This document shows, one piece after another, positions 1 through 11,433 of a DNA stretch of 64,000 nucleotides. The notes below the pieces were generated by a model. That model saw only the letters and a list, made by a program, of their open reading frames with translations. It had not been told where the DNA came from and did not search any database. Position numbers and translations under genes: made by a program. Within the stretch, counting starts at the first letter, position 1, and each line of letters opens with the position of its first letter. The stretch lies in contig NW_006763132.1 in NCBI RefSeq assembly GCF_000264905.1, forward strand, positions 1,279,503 to 1,343,502, given 5' to 3'. The stretch comes from Stereum hirsutum FP-91666 SS1. Lineage: Eukaryota; Basidiomycota; Agaricomycetes; Russulales; Stereaceae.

Positions 1-1113
1 GGATTGGGGAGCGCGTTTGATGGAGGGAAGCTTGGAAGAAGATGGTGTGTTGCGAGAGGGTGCGGAGGGCCGGGATGTGCTGGCCAAGGAGGATTTGGAG
101 TCTTGTTCCCGTCTGGCCAGAGAGCCGTTAGCTTTGGAAGAGACGGCGGTCTTGGTGGATGATGATCTGGCGAGCGACGGAGCTGAAGGTCTGGAAGATG
201 CGGCACTGGACGCAGATTTCTTGGGAATGGGAGCAGCCATGGCAGATGAGGACGAAGTGGCAGTAGTAGGAAGTCTGGTCGCAGGTGGAGTACTGGTGCC
301 CGACGCAGAGGGTGAAGCGGATGAATGGGGCCGTGTATGTGATTTGGGCTTCGTCCCGAACCAATTGTTGAACTCGCGTGCTTCATCACCATCGAGGACC
401 TGGGAAGCCTTGGCCTTTGCACGGTCCTGCAGGATCTCGTCGATGGTACGGGTGTCGCGCTTGTTAACATTGAGCTTTGTCAGGGTATTAGGCATCGCAG
501 CGAGCCGAGCACGAACGGAGCCGCCTGCGTCGGGAGATGAGAGCGCATGAGGATTTGACGGGGTGGCGAGGTCGATGGCTCCTCCTGGCAGGCGTGCTGC
601 ATGCTTCCCGTACGATGAGGCCGCACCCGCGCGCTTTGACGAGGCTGCAGTCGAACGACGAAGCTCGAGCTGGAACTTACGTTCCCGTTTCTCCTGCCGA
701 GTGAGCGCCATGGCACCAGAGCCGCCCTCACCGCCGTCGTCGTCGTCTTCATCGTCGGAGAGGTTCCTGCGCTTGGAAGACGGCCAGCGAGGGCCACCGT
801 CCTTGCCGTGAGCCTTCTTGGGACCGTGAAGGAGAGACTGACGCTGTTCTTCCTCCCTGCGCTCCCTTTCCTTCTCCCTCGCGAGCCGATCCTGCTCTCG
901 CTTCTCCTGTCGCTCTTTCTCCCGCCGCTGCTCTTCAAAGTGGCGCCGCCGCAACTTCTCCTCCAGTTCCTTCTCCTTCCTCTCCCGCTCCTCCTGCTGT
1001 TTTCGTTCCATCTCGGCCTTTCGTTCGCGCTCCTTGAGTCGCAACTCGACCTCGCGTGAAGAATGCTTTGTGTGAGCCTCGCTCAGCGCCATCAGTGCCG
1101 CGAAGCTATTCAT
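1..1113 (-). CDS. SPT2: SPT2-like chromatin protein, C-terminus cut by window edge
   Basis: Histone-chaperone-like chromatin protein of the SPT2 family, which acts in the nucleus during transcription. One open frame runs without a stop from the ATG at 1113 to base 1, so the C-terminal part, where the conserved histone-binding segment normally sits, lies outside the window. The protein starts MNSFAALMALSEAHTK, followed by about 85 residues of Glu/Arg/Lys-rich predicted coiled coil, an acidic patch (DDEDDD) and the segment MPNTLTKLNVNKRDTRTIDE near residue 207, which I recall as conserved in basidiomycete SPT2 proteins. After that come Ser/Pro/Thr-rich low-complexity residues. I chose 1113 over the internal ATG at 1092 because MNSFAALMALS matches relatives. 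No intron is needed. The family assignment is from recall of the motif, not a search. Confidence 0.8.
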   Translation of the reverse strand, partial: MNSFAALMALSEAHTKHSSREVELRLKERERKAEMERKQQEERERKEKELEEKLRRRHFEEQRREKERQEKREQDRLAREKERERREEEQRQSLLHGPKKAHGKDGGPRWPSSKRRNLSDDEDDDDGGEGGSGAMALTRQEKRERKFQLELRRSTAASSKRAGAASSYGKHAARLPGGAIDLATPSNPHALSSPDAGGSVRARLAAMPNTLTKLNVNKRDTRTIDEILQDRAKAKASQVLDGDEAREFNNWFGTKPKSHTRPHSSASPSASGTSTPPATRLPTTATSSSSAMAAPIPKKSASSAASSRPSAPSLARSSSTKTAVSSKANGSLARREQDSKSSLASTSRPSAPSRNTPSSSKLPSIKRAPQS

Positions 1114-1665
1114 CCCGCGATTGTGTGGTAGGAAGAGAACGAATAAATACAGCGACAATAACAGATAATGTGGAAAAACTCGTGAGTCTCTGCCAGCGGA
1201 GAGACAGCAGACAGCAGCAAGAGAGCGTAGAAGGGTAGGTAGGTGGTTGGGTCAAGGTGTGGTGAGGCTGTGAGCGCCACTCGGCGCGTGCAGTATTGGG
1301 CTTTGGCCTTGTTTGCGCGTGCCACGACAGCTCTTCGCTTATTCTGGCAAGACAATGACTGTGAGCCCGCATTTAGCAGGCGTCGATAGCTGAACATAAG
1401 CACTTTTGTATTTGTGTGCTAACAGTAGCGATCATGAAGAGAACGGAGTTAAAATCGGGCTCCTAAGTACTCGTTCTTTTTTGGTATCCAGACGATATGC
1501 ATGGCAGAAACATCCCCTGGAAATGATGATTGATCCGAAAAATAGTGAAAGAGTATAAACATGTGAATGCAGCGGGAGATATCTAAAGAATTGCATCCAT
1601 AAAAAAAGAAAGAACCAAGTGCTGGTTTGGGAAAAGTCGTAAGTCGTGAAACCGCACCAAGCCAC
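1114..1665. other. Intergenic, SPT2 promoter and downstream MFS 3' flank
   Basis: This holds the upstream region of SPT2 and the 3' flank of the MFS gene that ends at 1666. Short overlapping ORFs on both strands show no recognisable protein and no shared frame. I see no RNA gene. Confidence 0.5.
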
Positions 1666-3769
1666 CTACTTCCTCCACACCTGCGTCGGGAGGGTCGTAG
1701 AGAACGCCACCGCCACACCAGAAGCTATTGTAAGCACAAGATAGACGAAATACCCGTTGAGAATTCCGTGCTTCATCGACAGCGAGAACAGCGAGTTTGC
1801 TGCGGCCGGGCCAATCGTTCTCATGACTGATGTACCGAGTTGGGCGATACCGTTCGTGGCACCGAGAGAGGCCTTGTTCGGGGATGAAGCGGCAATGAAA
1901 ATGAAGGAACATCCTAATCAAAAGCGCATGAGAATTGGTCTCGTGCCACGAGTTCGCGTTCCAACCAAAAGACGCACCATATGAGAGCGAGACAGCAATC
2001 GACAGCAGGGTTTGGAAACCGGCAATGATCCACACGAGTGTAGTCACTGCTTGCGCCTCCTTGGCTAGTGCACTCATAATGGGGAACAGAGCAAAAACCG
2101 GAATGAAGGTAAGCATGCCTGCCACGAAAACCTTCTTCGTCCCGAAGTGGTCATTGATCCTGGCGAAGAAGAAGATTTGGAACAAGCCATTGAAAAGACC
2201 AAAGAAGGCGAGGAGGTAGCCGATAACGGGAGGGGACAGGCCTGCAGCAAGGGAGATCAAAATCAACAGAAATGATGAGTACGACAAAAACGTTGGTTCG
2301 TGTTCACTGATAACATGAATTCAAGGGAAGAATAGACTGCGCACCGAGCCCGCCCATCTCTATGGGCGTGGAGAAGAACAGTGGCTGAACGGCACGGTAT
2401 GCGATGTCCATCAGAGAGAGGGAAGCATAGTTAGCAGATGCTATGAGGACACGCGGAACCAAGAGGGCATGTATAGGATATGGTTTGTCTGCTTCATCCA
2501 CCGGCGGCGCGGAGGCCTCGTCTGCGAGCTCTTGTTTGCTCTTCTTCGAGGTGAATAATCGGCGAATCGGCGTGGGTGAACGTACGGTCTAAAGCAGGTG
2601 AGAAGAGCCGACAGATTTAGTACGGTTTAGTCCCACACACCGACTCGATTTCGAACCCACCTCTTTGAGGAATGTGAAGGTGATGACCCATGCAAGTGCG
2701 GAGAAAGTCGCCGGGACAGCGCAGGCGAGGAAGTAAGGATACTTCTTGAGGAATTCTGAGTGGCCAAATGTGTCGGGGAATCGTTCTGCGGGCCGAGAAA
2801 GAGAACCGCCAACCATGGGGCTATAAAGAAAGAGGGTTAACATTTTATGCTCAGACTCAAGCTCGCCGTGCTAGAGCAAAAGCACGACAGTGAAGCCTAC
2901 GTACCCCAAAACAGAGCCAGTGAGCCAGGAAATAGGTAGGAGCGCATAGATCTGGATTTCCAATTAGCATTATGCAGAAGCTGCGGATAAGGGAGTGTTA
3001 CCTGAGCAAGGTTCGTGGGGTCCGCAATCTCTGCTACCATCGATTTCAAAACACCTACAACATCATGTCAAGAGTGAAGACTCTTACAACATACATCGGA
3101 TACATACCGATGTTGCCGTTGAGCGCACCGTTGAAGCTGAGTTTTGGTTTAATGATCAGACGTGGACGGGGTCCAAAGTAGTGCGGACTAACCTCCGACT
3201 AACAGACGGGGGCAGACATTCAGTAACAGTTGAGTATCAAAAATCGAGGATGCTGACCTTGCCACGGCGCCCCAATACGTCCTGCTCAAACCGAAACAAT
3301 ACATCGAGATTGAAAGCCCGAATAATCCTGTCAAAATGACAGGTTTTCTGCCGACAATGTCGGACGTGCGACTCCAGTGAAGGACAGTCATCGCTTGGGT
3401 AGCATAGAAGATGGATTGCTAGGACGGCAAGCATTGATGAGAATGCACAAATCATTGAATAGACAGTACTCACCATCAACCCTACATACGTGCCCACTCT
3501 GGACTCATCTCCGTGTGTGACCCCAGACTTCCTCACAAACTGAAGGTCGGAGAAACTGTCAACGCCGAATGGACGTGATTGTAGCGAGAGTGGAGACTTA
3601 CCTCAGGAGCAAAGGGATATATGACTTGTGATGTGAGGGGCTCTGACAATTGAAGAACAAGGAGCAGGGATACTTGTGCCCATGGAATGGCTGTACGCTT
3701 CTTGGGGTGATTTTCCCCCTCCTGCTGGAGGAGGGGCGTCTCTTCGTCGGTAGTATCTTGAGCGGTCAT
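1666..3769 (-). CDS. DHA1-type MFS transporter (multi-exon, with a 6 nt micro-exon)
   Basis: Predicted 12-helix major facilitator transporter of the drug:H+ antiporter (DHA1) type; substrate unknown. Start MTAQDTTDEETPLLQQ matches the paralogue at 11434 (DSDEETPLLQ), so I use the ATG at 3769 rather than an in-frame ATG at 3832. The loop motif SDIVGRKPVILTG (motif A, GxxSDxxGRKP) and the segment ending NGALNGNIG are visible. About ten exons are joined by GT-AG introns. The exon CTCCGA (plus strand 3193-3198), only 6 nt, is needed to give VASRSFNGALNGNIG. Later pieces include SWLTGSVLG, MVGGSLSRP, PLFFSTPIEMGGLG and LATNGIAQLG-like SLGATNGIAQLG. The stop follows LPTQVWRK at 1666-1668. All reading frames connect without a premature stop, so the gene looks intact. 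Confidence 0.85.
3193..3198 (-). other. 6 nt micro-exon in the MFS gene
   Basis: Read on the minus strand, TCGGAG lies between a TTAG acceptor and a GTTAGT donor. Joining AG|TCGGAG|CTTC gives Ser-Arg-Ser-Phe, which restores the SR(x)FNGALNGNIG motif expected at this point. The paralogue at 11434 has an intron at the same first position but no second intron, consistent with this being a genuine tiny exon. Confidence 0.75.
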
Positions 3770-4859
3770 AAAGGCGGTCGTAGAAGAATAAAAAGAAAAT
3801 ATGCACGAGAAACCCTCACGGCTTCCAAACACTAGAGGAAGGTGGGGAGAGGGAGCGAAGAAAGACTGGAAGAAAGATTGAAGCCTGCCATCTCATGTTA
3901 TTATACTTATTCGACGTCGAAGAGCTTCCATCTGAAAGCGCTGACTCGATGACTGTTCACGCCACAATTTGACCGATCATCACGTAACTGAGGCCTGGTT
4001 CCGGAAGTGGTCCGTGCCTTCAACAGTGTCGTCGGCGTCGGCGAAAACGAGCCCACTATTCGCTCAACGTCATGAGGCTCGACGCGAGCACGCAAAAGCA
4101 GTCATTCATGAGTTTATCACGTACTTGCTTTTCTCTCAAGCTCGAGGACAAGGTCGATGTGTCGAACCGGAAGGAGGTACGTACTTATCGATTTCCCCTA
4201 TCCCGCCTATTGGCAGACTTTCGGACCTCTTGAACCGTATATGTCGAGTTCAGTTGCTGTGCTGAAGCTCTCTTCTGTCCTCACTTTTTCTCCTGGGACG
4301 GACTGCCGTCTGTTCTTCGAAAGTAACATCATGGGTAAATATCGGGCGTCGACCTATATAGTGAACACCTGGGCTGGACCTATAGTCTGAGTAGTTTTGA
4401 AAAAGTGGGCCGGTCGCGGTCTCCTCTACAGGGCGCTCTCGCATCTCAAGACATTTTGGGCCGAAAATCGCCGTCGCAAGGTGGACCGCAAAGCCCGAGT
4501 AACTCGCTTTGATTGGATACCATGTGACCTTCCAAAGGCAAGTTAGTCGCAGGTAGTCGCCACATCAGCCGGACAAAGCAAGGATCGTTTGGCGGAAGGA
4601 AGTAGCATTTTGTAATGGTGGATTGGATTCTAAACGAGAGGACACTTGCCCACTGGCACTCGCTTTGGCCCAGTGGCACGGGCGGCACACAGTGTACGCG
4701 TGTCGCTGTTGATCCTTTTGTTCTGACTTGGCGTTGATCGATCATCACATGACTCTATTGTTCCTTCTGTATAAAGGGACATCGTTGGAACCATTTCGAA
4801 GCTATTGTCCCACTCCCCTTTCAACCTCACTTCTAATCTGTCTGCATTCTCTAGCCCTA
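3770..4859. other. Divergent intergenic region with a TATA box
   Basis: This lies between the MFS gene (minus) and an unknown gene (plus). A TATAAAG at 4770-4776 sits 84-90 nt before the chosen ATG at 4860, which fits a start site near 4800 and argues against the ATG at 4805. No coding sequence is recognised in the remainder. Confidence 0.5.
4770..4776 (+). promoter_or_regulatory. TATA box
   Basis: TATAAAG lies upstream of the unknown gene starting at 4860. Position only; no transcript data. Confidence 0.45.
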
Positions 4860-5958
4860 TGTCTAACCCTTGCAACTATATTTCACCAGGCCCCCATGCG
4901 CCCTCGCCCGTAATGTCGACTGCACACCCTCGTGCCCTATCTGGGGCATCCGGACATGCGACCAGCATCTGCCGTCCAACGCCACAGGCCTCGAATGCAA
5001 CCTCTGTTCTGCCAATAGCCTGTCGCGACCGAGACCACCGTGTGGCGACAACCTCATCTGCTGATACTGCGAGTCTTGCTCAGCCTCATCCCAAAAGAAA
5101 AGTATCCTTATGGGGTCTAACCTCTGTACCGGTGCAGTATTCTCCTGAGGTACGTCCATGATCTTGACGCGTGCGATATCAGGCTAACGGAGGCGAATTT
5201 ATATAGCGACCTTCTTCCTGTCCACCTACTGGTGTTATCAGCCACCAGCAACCGCACGAACTTAGCAGCGGGCTAGACGAAGAGATACCCGGTCTATCTT
5301 TACTGGCAGGACTGGATCAAAATGATATCGCTACTGTCGGGCTAGACGACGAGATACCCGGTCTGTCTTTGCTGGCAAAACTGGATCAGAATAATCTCGC
5401 TACTGTCAACGGTCCCTTGTCGGCGAGCTCTGGTGTCCCAAGATTCTTCTGGGGTGCTGAACGTTCCTCCGATAGTAGGTCTGACACTCCTCCGTTATCT
5501 GACGGTTCCGACTATTCAGAAGATTCCGAACTGGACGATGTTATGGACAATATCTATGAGGTCAAGCGAATGATGAGAACCAAAAAGAAGACCCCGCATA
5601 CGACGAAGGCTCTTTCCCAGTTTCATCCCCTACGTAACCTGCGCCCGGGCTCAAATGTCCACAAGGATGAGAAGGTCAGATGGTTCAAAAAGCCTATCCA
5701 TGGAAACACTGCTAGGTACAGGCGTACTATCGAGCAATCCCGGGCTGCACGGTATCGTGGTGTTCGAGGGTGAGTTCACTTCAGTTGTATCTCGTCCCGT
5801 CATCTTACTGACAATATCTACCGTGTAGTGAATGTGATCGATTCTTGATGAATACGGGAAAGTATGATCATTGCCTGTTCTGCAAAAAGGACACAAAATT
5901 GCAACGAGTATTAGTTTATGCTCAACGTTGCAGGTGGAGGAGTGACGGGTACCAATAG
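4860..5958 (+). CDS. Unknown protein with a duplicated 23-residue segment
   Basis: I do not recognise this protein. Exon 1 starts MSNPCNYISPGPHAP and is Ser/Thr/Pro-rich; the intron 5152-5206 (GTACGT...ATAG) joins SPE to RPSSCPPTG. Exon 2 carries two tandem copies of a 23-residue unit (GLDEEIPGLSLLAGLDQ and GLDDEIPGLSLLAKLDQ) encoded by a perfect-length 69 bp duplication, then an acidic Ser-rich stretch (SDGSDYSEDSELDDV) and a basic C-terminal half with WFKKPIHGN. A second intron, about 5770-5828, joins RYRGVR to GECDRFLMNTGKYDH, ending with CLFCKKDTKLQR and the stop at 5956-5958. The terminal CxxC and preceding Cys might bind a metal. Length about 290 residues. Splicing is consistent but there is no family support. 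Confidence 0.6.
5270..5407 (+). repeat. 69 bp tandem duplication inside a coding exon
   Basis: Two adjacent 69 bp units (5270-5338 and 5339-5407) begin GGGCTAGACGA and encode 23 residues each. Differences are few and leave the frame intact (EE/DE, GG/KL region, ND/NN), consistent with a fairly recent in-frame duplication. Confidence 0.9.
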
Positions 5959-6385
5959 TCAAGCCATATGGCCGGCCCAAGTCGTATTCGATCGTCTACT
6001 ACACCACGCTCGAATGGGATGAAGAGTGACAATTTGCAAAGCGTGTATTATTGAGAGGGATGACTGAGGGTATCGCTTGTAACATGTCTACGTCCCCTGA
6101 TGAGTCGCAATTACCGCTCAGGGTAAATGTAGAAGGTGCTCTTTACAGATACAAATTTCCTGTGCAAGTCTCTGCCCCTGTGTTTTCTCCATGCGTCCCT
6201 ATAGTACTCTGTATAGAACCTTCTGCGTCATGCCCTTCGCTTTCTTCGTACAGTACATATGTTCAAATTTATTTCCGTAATAATACCTTACACCAGAGTA
6301 TTATCCTATGCCCTACGTCTTTCCTAATGATAAAAAATCCTCATGCCACAAAACATTGATGATCTTTGACGAATCAATCGACCAA
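5959..6385. other. Convergent 3' intergenic region
   Basis: Contains the 3' flanks of the unknown plus-strand gene and of urease. AT-rich with short ORFs only; nothing else recognised. Confidence 0.5.
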
Positions 6386-9300
6386 TCAGAAAATGTTGTA
6401 GACTCTCGCCAGCGGCAGTTTCGTAGCGGGCGCAATGTCGACGAGCTCCCCGTCCGCCCGCACCTCGTAGCTCTCTGGGTCGACCTTCATGCGCGGTGTC
6501 GCATCATTCCATTTCATATCTCCCTTTGTCAAGGCCCTGCACCCCTTCACCGCTTTGAAACGTTTGGAGAGCCCGTAGGAAGCCATGACGCCTGAAGTGA
6601 TTGAGATTTCGGAGACGAATGTGACGGAGTTTAGAGCGGCGGAGGCCGGATAAGACCCCCACATCGGTCGGCCTTTAACTGGTTGAACGGTCGGAATAGA
6701 TGCATTGGCATCGCCCATCTGGAAGAGCAGAGGTAGAACAATGTCAAGGAATTATTGATGTCATCAATCATTAGACACCTACTTGAGACCATACGATAAC
6801 TCCAGACTTCAGAACCATCTCAGGTTTGGCACCAAAGTTCTCAGGCTTCCAGAGGACGAGATCGGCTAGTTTTCCAATCGATACATCTCCAACTATATGG
6901 CTTATGCCATGTGTGATAGCACTGAATGACTGCATTAATGGAGATACTAGACGGCAGTAATAGAGATGTGGCACGGAACAGACGTACGTATTTATGGTAT
7001 ACTTCGCTATGTATCGCTTGACTCGCCCGTTGTCGACCCCTTCTATGTCTCCCAGAGATTCCAGAGGTCCTCTGAATTCTCGCATTTTGCTTGCCGTTCT
7101 CCATGTACGACTGATCACCTCACCAACGCGGCCCATTGCTTGCGAATCGGAGCTGATCATGGATATAGCACCCGTATCGTGGAGGACATCCTCGGCTGCC
7201 ACCGTCTCTGCGCGAATTCGAGATTCTGCGAAGGCAAGATCCTCAGGGATACTTTTGTCCAGATGGTGGCAAACCATGAGCATCTGCAAAAATGATGAGT
7301 AAAAATCCTAGTGATATATATTATAGAGAGTGATCACACACGTCAAGATGTTCATCGAGGGTATTGTTGGTATATGGACGAGTGGGATTGGTAGACGACG
7401 GAAGAACATTAGGAAGGCCGCACACGACGATGATGTCGGGCGCATGTCCACCACCTGGAGAGCACAAATTGAGGACAAAAAATGGTGGCGAATCAACGTG
7501 GAACCACTCACCAGCCCCTTCTGTGTGGTACGTATGGATTGTGCGATCCCCGAAGGCTGCGATGGTTGCTGTGATCATAGGTGTTAACATGTCAGGCTAG
7601 TGCAAGAAAAAAAGGATACAGAGACGGACATTCGACGAATCCACTCTCGTTCAGTGTATCTGTGTGAATGTTGACCTGTTGAAAGTTAGAGGTAGTGCGA
7701 TGACTTCTTTGACCAACGGGTGCACGAACCTGCACATCGTACTTATCGCCGACATCCAGGCAATTCACGATAGCAGCCGGTGTTGTACCCCAATCCTCAT
7801 GCAATTTGAGTCCAGCAGCACCTGCCTTCACTATGTCCTCTAGGCCCTTTGGTCCCGCATCGTTGCCCTTGCCTGTAAAGGCAAAATTCATGGGCATTCC
7901 ATCTGTGGCAGCAAACATGTGCTGGAGCGCGAGAGGGCTTGGTGTGCATGTTGTAGCGTTAGTGCCTGCGCTTGGACCCGTGCCACCTCCAATCATGGTG
8001 GTCGTCCCGACTGCAAGAGCCTCCATGACTTGCGTGGGCGTAATATAGTGCACGTGAGCGTCTATGGCTCCCGACGTTATGATGAGCTTTTCACCAGCAA
8101 TAACCTCGGTATTGGATCCTATGACGAGGGAAGAAGGGACGGAATCCATCACATCCGGATTTCCTGCCTTGCCTATGCCAGAAATGACGCCATCCTTGAC
8201 ACCTATATCGGCCTATAGGAGACATTGCATTTGGTCATGACACGATGATTCCACGACAACGATGAGCAAGGCTCTCACCTTGTAGATCCCTGACCAGTCG
8301 ATGATCAAGCAGTTCGTAATGACAAGGTCTAGAGTTTCCGCTGCCGATCTGTTTGTGGCCTGACCCATCCCCTCGCGGATGGACTTTCCTACAAGAAAGT
8401 GAGCTTGTGTGCCGACGAGAATACGTGATGAAGAAGTTTACCACCACCAAATTTCACCTCATCTCCGTAGATCGTCTTCACAGAAACAAGGATGAACAAA
8501 CAGCAACCACAAGTAACCGATTCCTCGCACCATGTCACGCTCGACCTCAATCCATAATGCAGTGTCCCCTAACCGAACCCTGTCACCCACGGTCGGGCCG
8601 TACATTGCGATGTAGGCCTCTCGCCCAATATCGGTGTCCTCATGGACCTCGAGCGCACCAGGTTCCGCTACATGACCGAACCCTCTCTGAATCAAGTTGT
8701 TCACGATGCTCTCCGTCCTTCCCAGGTCGAAGACTCCAGACGCAAGAGAGTTCCCGCCGGAGATGACTCTTTCACCAGCAATAGCACACAATGTAACTGA
8801 CTTGGTATCTCCAGGTTCAAATCGAACAGCGGTTCCGGCAGGTATATCCAGACGCTTCCCATATGCCTTGCCACGGTCGAAAATTAGAGCGGCGTTTGTT
8901 TCGACGAAATGGTAATGAGAGCCAATCTATTTCAACAACCATCGGTTAGTGGAAGAAAATAGGTCCACGAGAGTTTGTCAGAGATGTTCACTTGGACTGG
9001 ACGGTCGCCGTTGTTCGTGACACGAAGACGCACGCGGTCCCGACCCTGATTGATGACTATCCGTTCCTTCTTTGCGATCACAGCTCCCGGTCCCTTCTCG
9101 CGAGAGTACTCCGAGGGATCGATAGCGGGGAAGCTGTCTATGGATGGGACGGGAAGGAAGGAGCCATAGAGAGCAGCATCCAAGTCCCCTTCATCCGTGC
9201 AGATTGGATCGTGCACGGTAACAAGGAATACGCTACATACCACGGTCGTAAACCTTGAGAATATAGGCGGATAATTGAAGAACCACGTACCCGTCCTCGA

Positions 9301-9614
9301 ATGTTCCCTCGACTTGGATCTCGTGGAGAAGGCTGGGTACGGCAGGTAGTACATGTCGTGTACCCAGCATGGTTTTTCCATGCTGCATGAGTTCAGCGAC
9401 GGAGTGCTTTCCATCGCGGATACGCTCTTGCAGTTGAGACGCGATCAGAGCTGTAGCTTCCGTCTGGTTGAGTCTCAGGCCCCTGGCGAGACGTTTCTGG
9501 GCTAGAAAGCCGGTCTGTTATTCAGAATTAGCTACATTAGTAATCTCACGAGGCAGTCGTTGGACAGACCTGGTGTAAAAGTAGCTTCTGCTCTTCACGA
9601 GGTAGGAGGCGCAT
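6386..9614 (-). CDS. Urease (fused gamma-beta-alpha subunits)
   Basis: Nickel enzyme that hydrolyses urea to ammonia and carbamate in the cytosol. The order is gamma (starts [15 protein letters not shown] at 9614; [17 protein letters not shown]), beta ([20 protein letters not shown], then [11 protein letters not shown]) and alpha ([20 protein letters not shown]), the fused single-chain layout of plant and fungal ureases. Active-site elements are present: the nickel-binding HVH in [12 protein letters not shown], the carbamylated lysine in [30 protein letters not shown] followed by GGHAPD, the flap histidine in MVCHHLD, and [17 protein letters not shown]. The end is [10 protein letters not shown] and stop at 6386. 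About ten introns join cleanly; one short intron pair near 8400-8540 assembles [20 protein letters not shown]. No urease accessory genes are nearby, so activation must rely on genes elsewhere. Confidence 0.95.
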
Positions 9615-10444
9615 CGCTCAGGACTGGAGGAAGCAAGGTTGAGTTGTGGAAGAGAAGCTCAAGTTGAAGAGATAAGATAGCGAGAATACAGACCTTTCAA
9701 ATAGTGATCACGATCGATCCCTGTTTACCAGCAGGACGGCCCCAGCGTGCCTAGCTGCCACTCTTATTGAGGCTGAAGCTGTTGACCTTCGAGTCCAATG
9801 CAGTCGACGGTATTACGGGTGTAGGCGCATAATCTAGAGGAGACCGAGCACACATGCAAACTCAACGTGCTTGGAAAGCTCAAGAAGGCCCCGTGGGGCC
9901 CCGTTGTGTTGCGTTATTCTTGGTGTCCCTATTCTAGGCGATGCCCTTGTTCTTCCCTCGAAAAGCACGAACTGCTGCGACTTGCCCGCGCCATGGCACC
10001 TATCTCACCGCCATTGACAGCCTCTCGCACAAGCCTTCGTTTATCATAATGCATTTCTTCACCTATGTCTAAAAAATCTTCACTTTTCGGCTTCAACCTT
10101 GTCAATAAAGCTACCCTGGCTTTTTATAACAAAAAGGGAGTCTAAACTGACACGCTGCGATGAGTACTGGGCCACTACAAAAGTACAATTCGTAGCGCGC
10201 CATACAACGAACGGAACACAGGAGGAGCAGGGCATGGCAGCACTCAGATCTCGAAAGAGTCCATACCGACTCAAAAGACAAGATACACGGCATCGTGCGC
10301 GTCCAAGAAGTATATAGCTTGCAAAAAGCGGTGAACCGTACGCATGATTAGAAGACAAGCGGTCGGTCTATAGAGCCAGCGTGCTCAGCATCAAATGACT
10401 ACTAGTGACGGTATGATTGTGTTCTCACCTTTTTGTGAAACTGG
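9615..10444. other. Urease promoter and downstream gene 3' flank
   Basis: Same-strand spacer of 830 bp between urease and the Cys/His gene. Apart from the GATA-type pair I recognise nothing; ORFs here are short and overlapping. Confidence 0.5.
9671..9680 (+). promoter_or_regulatory. Tandem GATA-type sites upstream of urease
   Basis: GATAAGATAG holds two abutting HGATAR cores 57-66 nt upstream of the urease ATG. In fungi such sites bind AreA/Nit2-type nitrogen regulators, and urease is a plausible target. Binding here is an inference. Confidence 0.45.
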
Positions 10445-11055
10445 TCAGGACCTTCGTCTTTTATGCTCTAAGGGAACATGAACACCCTTTTCACAACCGC
10501 GAACTGTCCCATCTTCGTCACAACAGTTCCACTGGAAATTCTCAGGGAAATCCCGTCGGTTTTGTGGCGTATCCTCCGGACCATGGCAATCGGGATCCCA
10601 GTCGACGAAAGCCTCATAATTGACTTCCAAGTCTCCTATGAAGAGTGTGAGGATTGACCTGACATTCTACTTCCAGATGGAGAGCATTAGAGAGCCTATG
10701 ACGCACCTGGATGATATTGGCACTCCCCTTGCCTCCTCTTTGTTCCCACATCAAACTCTTCGTCGCAGTGGTCACAGACCTCCCAACGCGATGCGACCTC
10801 CCGCGTTCGTTTGCGGACGACGACTAACTCGTCCGTCAAGGCTTGCTCTGCTGCTGGCAGAGTATACACCAAGTTCGTCACGAGCTGGCGCAGGCGCTGT
10901 TCAGGTACGGTTTGTATGGCATCGAGTAGCTGAGGGCGAGTTTCCTCGCGTGGGATGCTGCCCTCGTCTTCCTCATCAGGGTACGGAGGCGGAGATTGTT
11001 CGGGGTCTTCTTCGAGATCAGAGGGCAGGTCAGTGAGATCAATAACTTCGGGCAT
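10445..11055 (-). CDS. Small Cys/His-rich conserved fungal protein
   Basis: About 180 residues, starting MPEVIDLTDLPSDLEEDP at 11055. The N-terminal part is acidic and Pro-rich, the middle is a predicted helix (RLRQLVTNLVYTLPAAEQAL), and the C-terminal half carries ordered Cys/His pairs: VCDHCDEEFDVG, GECQYHPG, DWDPDCHGPEDTP, WNCCDEDG and GCEKGVH. The spacing suggests a zinc-binding module that I have seen in uncharacterised ascomycete and basidiomycete proteins. One intron, about 10630-10693, joins QYHPG to DLEVNYEAFVDWD. Stop follows HKRRRS. It runs divergently from the MFS paralogue across a 378 bp promoter region. Function unknown. In-frame upstream ATG at 11112 is possible but less likely. 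Confidence 0.7.
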
Positions 11056-11433
11056 TCTTGCCAGTGAGGAGTCGAAGAAAGCAAGAGGTCGAAAGGAGCA
11101 AGAAGTAAGCAACGGACGCGTTGGAGCCGTCGAGAGTGTGAGTGGCCCCGAGCAGAAGCAGCTATGCCCTTTTCTGGTGACTGGAAATTACGTATATGTG
11201 GCGTGCACGAGGCCGGGGCCAAGTTCTTTTAGGAACTCGCGGTCTTCAACTAGGCTAACTTACTACATCGTCCTCGACGGTATAGTGTTGTCTAGAGCTA
11301 CTAAGAACATGTCACTCCAAGCTTAAGCGCTGTGCTATCTCTCTTTTGTTCTACTCAAATTTTCCTCACGTACACGGCTGACACTCCTTCCATCAATCCC
11401 ATTTACTGCGCACACTCTATCCCCACTTCGCTC
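11056..11433. other. Divergent promoter region
   Basis: 378 bp shared by the Cys/His gene (minus) and the second MFS gene (plus). No clear TATA box or known site recognised. Confidence 0.4.

Noticed and set aside
4870..5064. Cys-rich frame overlapping the unknown gene
   Set aside because: Out of frame with the exon that continues through two good introns; no stop-free extension.
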